Source of the DNA: an uncultured Treponema sp.
GTDB taxonomy: Bacteria; Spirochaetota; Spirochaetia; Treponematales; Treponemataceae
Reading direction: 5' to 3'
NCBI GenBank assembly: GCA_947165895.1
Contig: CAMVCB010000003.1
Span: 248,001-312,000 of the forward strand
DNA length: 64,000 nucleotides
Below the pieces are notes generated by a model, which was not told the origin of the DNA, ran no database searches, and saw nothing but the letters and a program-made list of their open reading frames with translations. This document shows positions 60,610 through 64,000 of this stretch, in pieces. The stretch's first letter is position 1. The number at the start of each line of letters is the position of its first letter. The translations under genes were made by a program, and so were the position numbers.

Positions 60610-61467
60610 CTAAATGATGTCGGCCTTAAAGCCGGTTTCTTTTTCAAAATCCTCGACAGCGGCCCTCTGGAGTTTTTTAAGCAGTTCTGGGGCCTTGCCT
60701 CCAACCTTTTTTCCATCAATTTCGTAAGCTGGAAGACCAAGCGTTCCTGCCGAAGTAATAAAAATTTCGTCAGCCGCAAAAAGCTCATCCAAAGTGAATA
60801 CCCTTTCTTCATAAGGAACGCCAAGTTTCTGGCAGATTGAAATATAATGACGGCGTGTAACTCCCGGCAAAATCAACTCGTCCAGGGGAGGTGTGATGAA
60901 AACGCCGTCCTTGAGGATGTTTACGTTAGTGTGGGCACATTCGGTAACACGCTCGCCCCGGTGGAAAATTACTTCCTTTGCACCGGCTTCAAAAGCCTTC
61001 TGGCTGCCCATAACACTTGGAAGCAGGTTCAGAGTTTTTATATTACAGTGAAAAAATCGGGTATCTTCTTCTGTAATCAGCTTGCAGGGAGTACGAAGGT
61101 CTGTAAGCTTTGATTCTGTAATATTGATTATAAGATTTGGTTCTGCATCCGGGAAAAGGTGATTTCTTGGAGCGGTTCCGCGGGTAACTTCCCAGTAAAC
61201 AAAGCAAACCCCGTCAGAATCCATAGCATCAATACATTTCTGCAGTTCTGCAAGAAGTTCTTCCTTTGTCATTTTGAAAGGGATTTTTACGGCTTTAAGG
61301 CTGTTGAAAAAGCGCTCAAGGTGCCAGTCTTTTTCAAAGATTTTTCTTTTTGCGCTGTATGTGGCATCGTAAACGCCGTCACCAAAAAACATAGCTCTAT
61401 CCAGGAAAGGAATTGTAAGCTCCTCCTGTAGTCCGATTTTTCCGTTGTAATATGCAACATTTTTCAT
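60610..61467 (-). CDS. dat: D-amino-acid aminotransferase
   Basis: The protein has 285 residues and is a fold-type IV PLP enzyme with FLDRAMFFGDGVYDATYSAK near 18-37, YWEVTRGTAPRNHLFP near 91 (RGxAxRxHxFP is typical of D-amino-acid rather than branched-chain transaminases), the PLP Lys in HCNIKTLNLLPSVMGSQKA and Glu in RGERVTECAHTNV. It moves the amino group between D-alanine and 2-oxoglutarate to give D-glutamate, or the reverse. ATG 61467 is used because GGAGG lies seven bases upstream. It sits between the two D-glutamate cyclase genes. Confidence 0.9.
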   Translation of the reverse strand: MKNVAYYNGKIGLQEELTIPFLDRAMFFGDGVYDATYSAKRKIFEKDWHLERFFNSLKAVKIPFKMTKEELLAELQKCIDAMDSDGVCFVYWEVTRGTAPRNHLFPDAEPNLIINITESKLTDLRTPCKLITEEDTRFFHCNIKTLNLLPSVMGSQKAFEAGAKEVIFHRGERVTECAHTNVNILKDGVFITPPLDELILPGVTRRHYISICQKLGVPYEERVFTLDELFAADEIFITSAGTLGLPAYEIDGKKVGGKAPELLKKLQRAAVEDFEKETGFKADII

Positions 61468-61506
61468 AATTATGCCTCCATATATTTTCTGCGGCAAATG
61501 CCGCGA

Positions 61507-62304
61507 TTAGTTTTGCAATTGTGCTTCCGGGATATCCGTAATCAGCATATGACCAGGTGCGTGGGTGATGCAGAAATCTGGCTTTGAATTCATAACAACG
61601 CTCTGAGGAGTTACACCGCAGCACCAGAAGACAGGAACCTCTCCCTCCCTTATTGTGCTTGCCTCTCCAAAGTCAGGACTGTTTAAATCCGTAATTCCAA
61701 TTACCTCCGGCGAACCAATATGAACCGGAGCTCCGTGAACCTTGGGAACCTTTGCCGTAACAGTAACGGCCTTTATAATCTGATTATGAGGAATAGGCCG
61801 CATAGAAACGACCATCTTTCCGCTGAAAATACCGGCCGGCTTTGTATCAATATTTGTAAGATACATAGGCACATTGTGATTTTCAGAAATATTGCGGACA
61901 TCAATTCCGGCCGCCATAAGTGGAGCCTCAAAGGAAAAACTGCAGCCGATTACAAAAGTCACAAGATCGTCACGCCAGTAATCACTTACGTCGGTAAATT
62001 CACCCACAAGTTTTCCATGCTCCCAGATTCTGTACTTGGGCACGTCCTTTGTGATGTCACAGTCCCTTGCAGAAGTGTTCAAGAAGCGGCTGCCTTCATC
62101 ACTGACTTCAATAAGTGGACAGGACTGGGGATTTCTCTGGCAGAAAAGCAGAAAGTCGTAGGCATATTTTAGAGGAAGAATGCATAAATTTGCCTGGGCA
62201 AAGCCGTCGCACATACCGGAAGTTTGCCCGATAATCTTTCCTTCTCTGATTAATTTTCGAACTTCATAGGGACTCATGTTTTTATATGGATTTGCATTAA
62301 TCAT
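61507..62304 (-). CDS. Putative hydro-lyase (DUF1445, YcsI / D-glutamate cyclase-like)
   Basis: The protein has 265 residues and is a DUF1445 protein, recognised from the start SPYEVRKLIREGKIIGQTSG, then TFVIGCSFSFEAPLM near 115, and the end CCGVTPQSVVMNSKPDFCIT. Bacillus subtilis YcsI, encoded with the 5-oxoprolinase genes, is in this family. It is homologous to the N-terminal domain of DGLUCY, so with the DUF4392 protein it would complete a split D-glutamate cyclase. GGAGG lies six bases before ATG 62304, and it overlaps the 3' end of pxpBC by eight bases. Confidence 0.9.
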   Translation of the reverse strand: MINANPYKNMSPYEVRKLIREGKIIGQTSGMCDGFAQANLCILPLKYAYDFLLFCQRNPQSCPLIEVSDEGSRFLNTSARDCDITKDVPKYRIWEHGKLVGEFTDVSDYWRDDLVTFVIGCSFSFEAPLMAAGIDVRNISENHNVPMYLTNIDTKPAGIFSGKMVVSMRPIPHNQIIKAVTVTAKVPKVHGAPVHIGSPEVIGITDLNSPDFGEASTIREGEVPVFWCCGVTPQSVVMNSKPDFCITHAPGHMLITDIPEAQLQN

Positions 62305-64000
62305 CTTTTTCCTCCAGATTAAATCTAACTTTTGTGCCGGGCAGGGCCTGGGCCAGGCAGCACATTGATTCCTTTTTTACGCATGCGATTTTTGCATAGC
62401 CACCGGTCGTCTGCCGGTCTGAGGCCATAACCACAGGAAGGCCGGCAGAAGTAATCTGAACAGCCCCCAGAGGAATTGCATCAGAAATTATGTCTGTCTT
62501 TCCGCAGTTGAGACTTTCTCCAGTAAAACGAATTCCCATACGATCACTCTGTGGCGCAATAGTGTAAACAAGACTTGTAAAACGCTTAAGGCATTCCTCA
62601 TCAAAAAAATCAGTTTGAGAAGATTTCTGGCACTTCAGGGTGAGGATTTCGCCTGGGAATACAGTAACTCCTGACTCAAGTTCTGCCTCCCCAGGTTCCA
62701 CAGCATTCTGTCTAGGCGCCCGACCTTCCTTTTTATATCCGAGTGCAAGCTGGTCGCCTGATTCCAGTTTTCGTCCATAATATCCGCCGCTTTTACTCTT
62801 AAGATTTGTTGAGCGGCTTCCAAAAAGCTCCGACACAAGAATTCCACCGGAAAAAGCGATGTAAGAACGAAGTCCTTTTGATGCAATGCCGCAGCTAAGC
62901 TTTGAACCGGCAGCCGCATGATATTTCTTATTCATTTCAATATTCTGACCGTCAAGAGTTGCAGCTTCAAATACCGCGCCAGTAAGGACAAAATCACATT
63001 CATTTACAAAACTTATATCCGGGCCGGAAAGTGTAGTTTCCAGACAGGCGGCATTTTCATCATTTTCGCAAAGCATGTTTGCAAGTCTGAAGCTAATCTG
63101 GTCCATAGCGCCGCTCTGTGAGATTCCGTATTTTTGATAACCCCTTGTTCCTGAATCCTGAACTGTAGACAAAAGACCCGCTACCAGAATTTTGATTCCC
63201 CCGCCACAGGCAAAAGTTTCTTTTTTGCAGGGAGCCGTGGAGGCGGCAGTAGCAGTGGCAAGAGCCCCAAACTCTTCCTTCATCCATCTATCTTCATCAA
63301 AGTGGTCAAATTCATGGCGGCTTACCGGCATAAAACGGATTTTATCTCCCGCCCTGTACAAAAACTGGGGATTTCTGGATAAATCGAAAAGCTTAAGGGG
63401 TGTCCGGCCAATTATGTTCCAGCCGCCGGGAGACTCCACAGGGTAAAGTCCCGTCTGAGCCCCACCTATTGCAAGGCTGCCCGCTGGAATTTTTGTGCGT
63501 GGACTTTCAAGACGGGGTGTATTAAGACGTTCATCCATTCCACCAAGATAGGGAAAGCCCGGCAAAAATCCCATCATATAAATCAGATATTCAGAAGCAG
63601 AGTGAAGACGGATAACTTCTTCTTTTGTCATCTTTGCGTGAGCACAAACTTTTTCCAGGTCCGGAGCAAATTCCTGGTCTTCATAACAAACCGGAATGGA
63701 GATAATTCTACCCCCCTCCGGTAAGTTGCCCTCCCCTGCCCTGACGCCTGAGCCCTCCTTATCATCCATTTTTTCAAGAACTTCAAGGGCTATTTTTCTA
63801 ATCAGTTCCGGGCTGGCACTTTTTTCATCAAAATAAATTGAAACGGCACAATAAGTCGGAACTATTTCGATAATTTCGGGCATATCCTTTGTCATAAGCT
63901 CGAAAGCCCGGCAAAAAGCCGAAATCTGATGATTTACCTCCGGGCATATTTTCTGCTCAAACTGAATCTGAAGAGAATCCTCACTTGCTGCTACAATCTT
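62297..64000 (-). CDS. pxpBC: 5-oxoprolinase subunits B and C, fused (5' end outside the window)
   Basis: The reading frame stays open to the right edge, so this is a partial gene of at least 567 residues; the ATG at 63895 is internal. The 35 codons before it (including FEQKICPEVNHQISAFCRAF) belong to the PxpB/KipI N-terminus. The PxpB part continues with MMGFLPGFPYLGGMDERLNT and GGAQTGLYPVESPGGW. The PxpC/KipA part follows a Thr/Ala-rich linker: LLSTVQDSGTRGYQKYGISQ, then LETTLSGPDISF, and a C-terminal DRMGIRFTGE segment. PxpB and PxpC are separate in B. subtilis and E. coli; fusions are known in the family. It is the most upstream visible gene of the operon. Confidence 0.93.
   Translation of the reverse strand, partial: KIVAASEDSLQIQFEQKICPEVNHQISAFCRAFELMTKDMPEIIEIVPTYCAVSIYFDEKSASPELIRKIALEVLEKMDDKEGSGVRAGEGNLPEGGRIISIPVCYEDQEFAPDLEKVCAHAKMTKEEVIRLHSASEYLIYMMGFLPGFPYLGGMDERLNTPRLESPRTKIPAGSLAIGGAQTGLYPVESPGGWNIIGRTPLKLFDLSRNPQFLYRAGDKIRFMPVSRHEFDHFDEDRWMKEEFGALATATAASTAPCKKETFACGGGIKILVAGLLSTVQDSGTRGYQKYGISQSGAMDQISFRLANMLCENDENAACLETTLSGPDISFVNECDFVLTGAVFEAATLDGQNIEMNKKYHAAAGSKLSCGIASKGLRSYIAFSGGILVSELFGSRSTNLKSKSGGYYGRKLESGDQLALGYKKEGRAPRQNAVEPGEAELESGVTVFPGEILTLKCQKSSQTDFFDEECLKRFTSLVYTIAPQSDRMGIRFTGESLNCGKTDIISDAIPLGAVQITSAGLPVVMASDRQTTGGYAKIACVKKESMCCLAQALPGTKVRFNLEEKDD

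Noticed and set aside
62297..63895. Treating 63895 as the start of pxpBC
   Set aside because: The frame continues without a stop to the window edge and the extra 35 codons read as the PxpB N-terminus, so the true start is outside.
1..64000. tRNA, rRNA or replication origin
   Set aside because: No cloverleaf with T-loop consensus, rRNA-like stretch or DnaA-box cluster was noticed by eye; short RNA genes could still be missed.

Overview
The window reads as chromosomal DNA of a low-to-mid GC, flagellated, chemotactic anaerobe, most likely a spirochaete of the genus Treponema (host-associated or gut/rumen type). Supporting this are FlgM, three Cache-type chemoreceptors, a giant Ig-like lipoprotein, an NfnAB-type transhydrogenase, a PDDEXK/Rpn nuclease, a degenerate Fe-alcohol dehydrogenase, and a strong bias toward amino-acid uptake and fermentation. 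The genus is an inference from gene content; no rRNA is present.

Layout. 1-7,440: a secreted protein preceded by a large imperfect inverted repeat, a GerMN-domain membrane protein, the two-gene nfnA-nfnB operon, and a lipoprotein/outer-membrane barrel pair. 7,449-17,177: chemoreceptor, Tex, a PilZ-like protein, a dicarboxylate/amino-acid symporter back to back with a membrane-anchored solute-binding-like protein, MgtC, and an unknown protein. 17,300-19,033: one intact Rpn-type nuclease followed by PDDEXK_2 transposase debris and a 72-bp copied piece of the neighbouring giant gene. 19,034-32,146: one 4,370-residue Ig-repeat lipoprotein. 32,414-44,671: rsmI, flgM, a metal-site-less Fe-ADH homologue, a SpoU methyltransferase, an HATPase-HDOD regulator, trkH-trkA, a second chemoreceptor, cstA and an unknown protein. 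44,909-53,433: third chemoreceptor, asparagine synthetase, an XRE-PIN toxin-antitoxin pair, an NSS transporter, and an ammonium channel fused to a P-II domain. 53,835-64,000: a class III aminotransferase/Fe-ADH pair facing a long operon for L-serine, alanine, D-glutamate and 5-oxoproline metabolism.

How it fits together. The right-hand third is nitrogen and amino-acid metabolism. L-Ala/D-Ala (alr), D-amino-acid transaminase, the two halves of D-glutamate cyclase and PxpA/PxpBC could together turn D-glutamate into 5-oxoproline and then L-glutamate. SdaAB makes pyruvate and ammonia from serine. Amt-PII and AsnB handle ammonia, glutamine and asparagine. Chemoreceptor 1 carries the residues of the amino-acid-binding dCache_1AA motif.

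Most unusual signals. (1) amt-PII and asnB each have a sigma70-type promoter followed almost at once by an intrinsic terminator pointing into the gene, inside regions with no other gene to terminate, which suggests transcription attenuation of nitrogen genes. (2) An NSS transporter has a 17-bp perfect hairpin that contains its own ribosome-binding site. (3) At least six genes have a -10 box placed so that the transcript would start at the initiation codon (leaderless). (4) Two compound GC-rich intergenic elements share architecture and a CTTCGT hexaloop with covarying stems.
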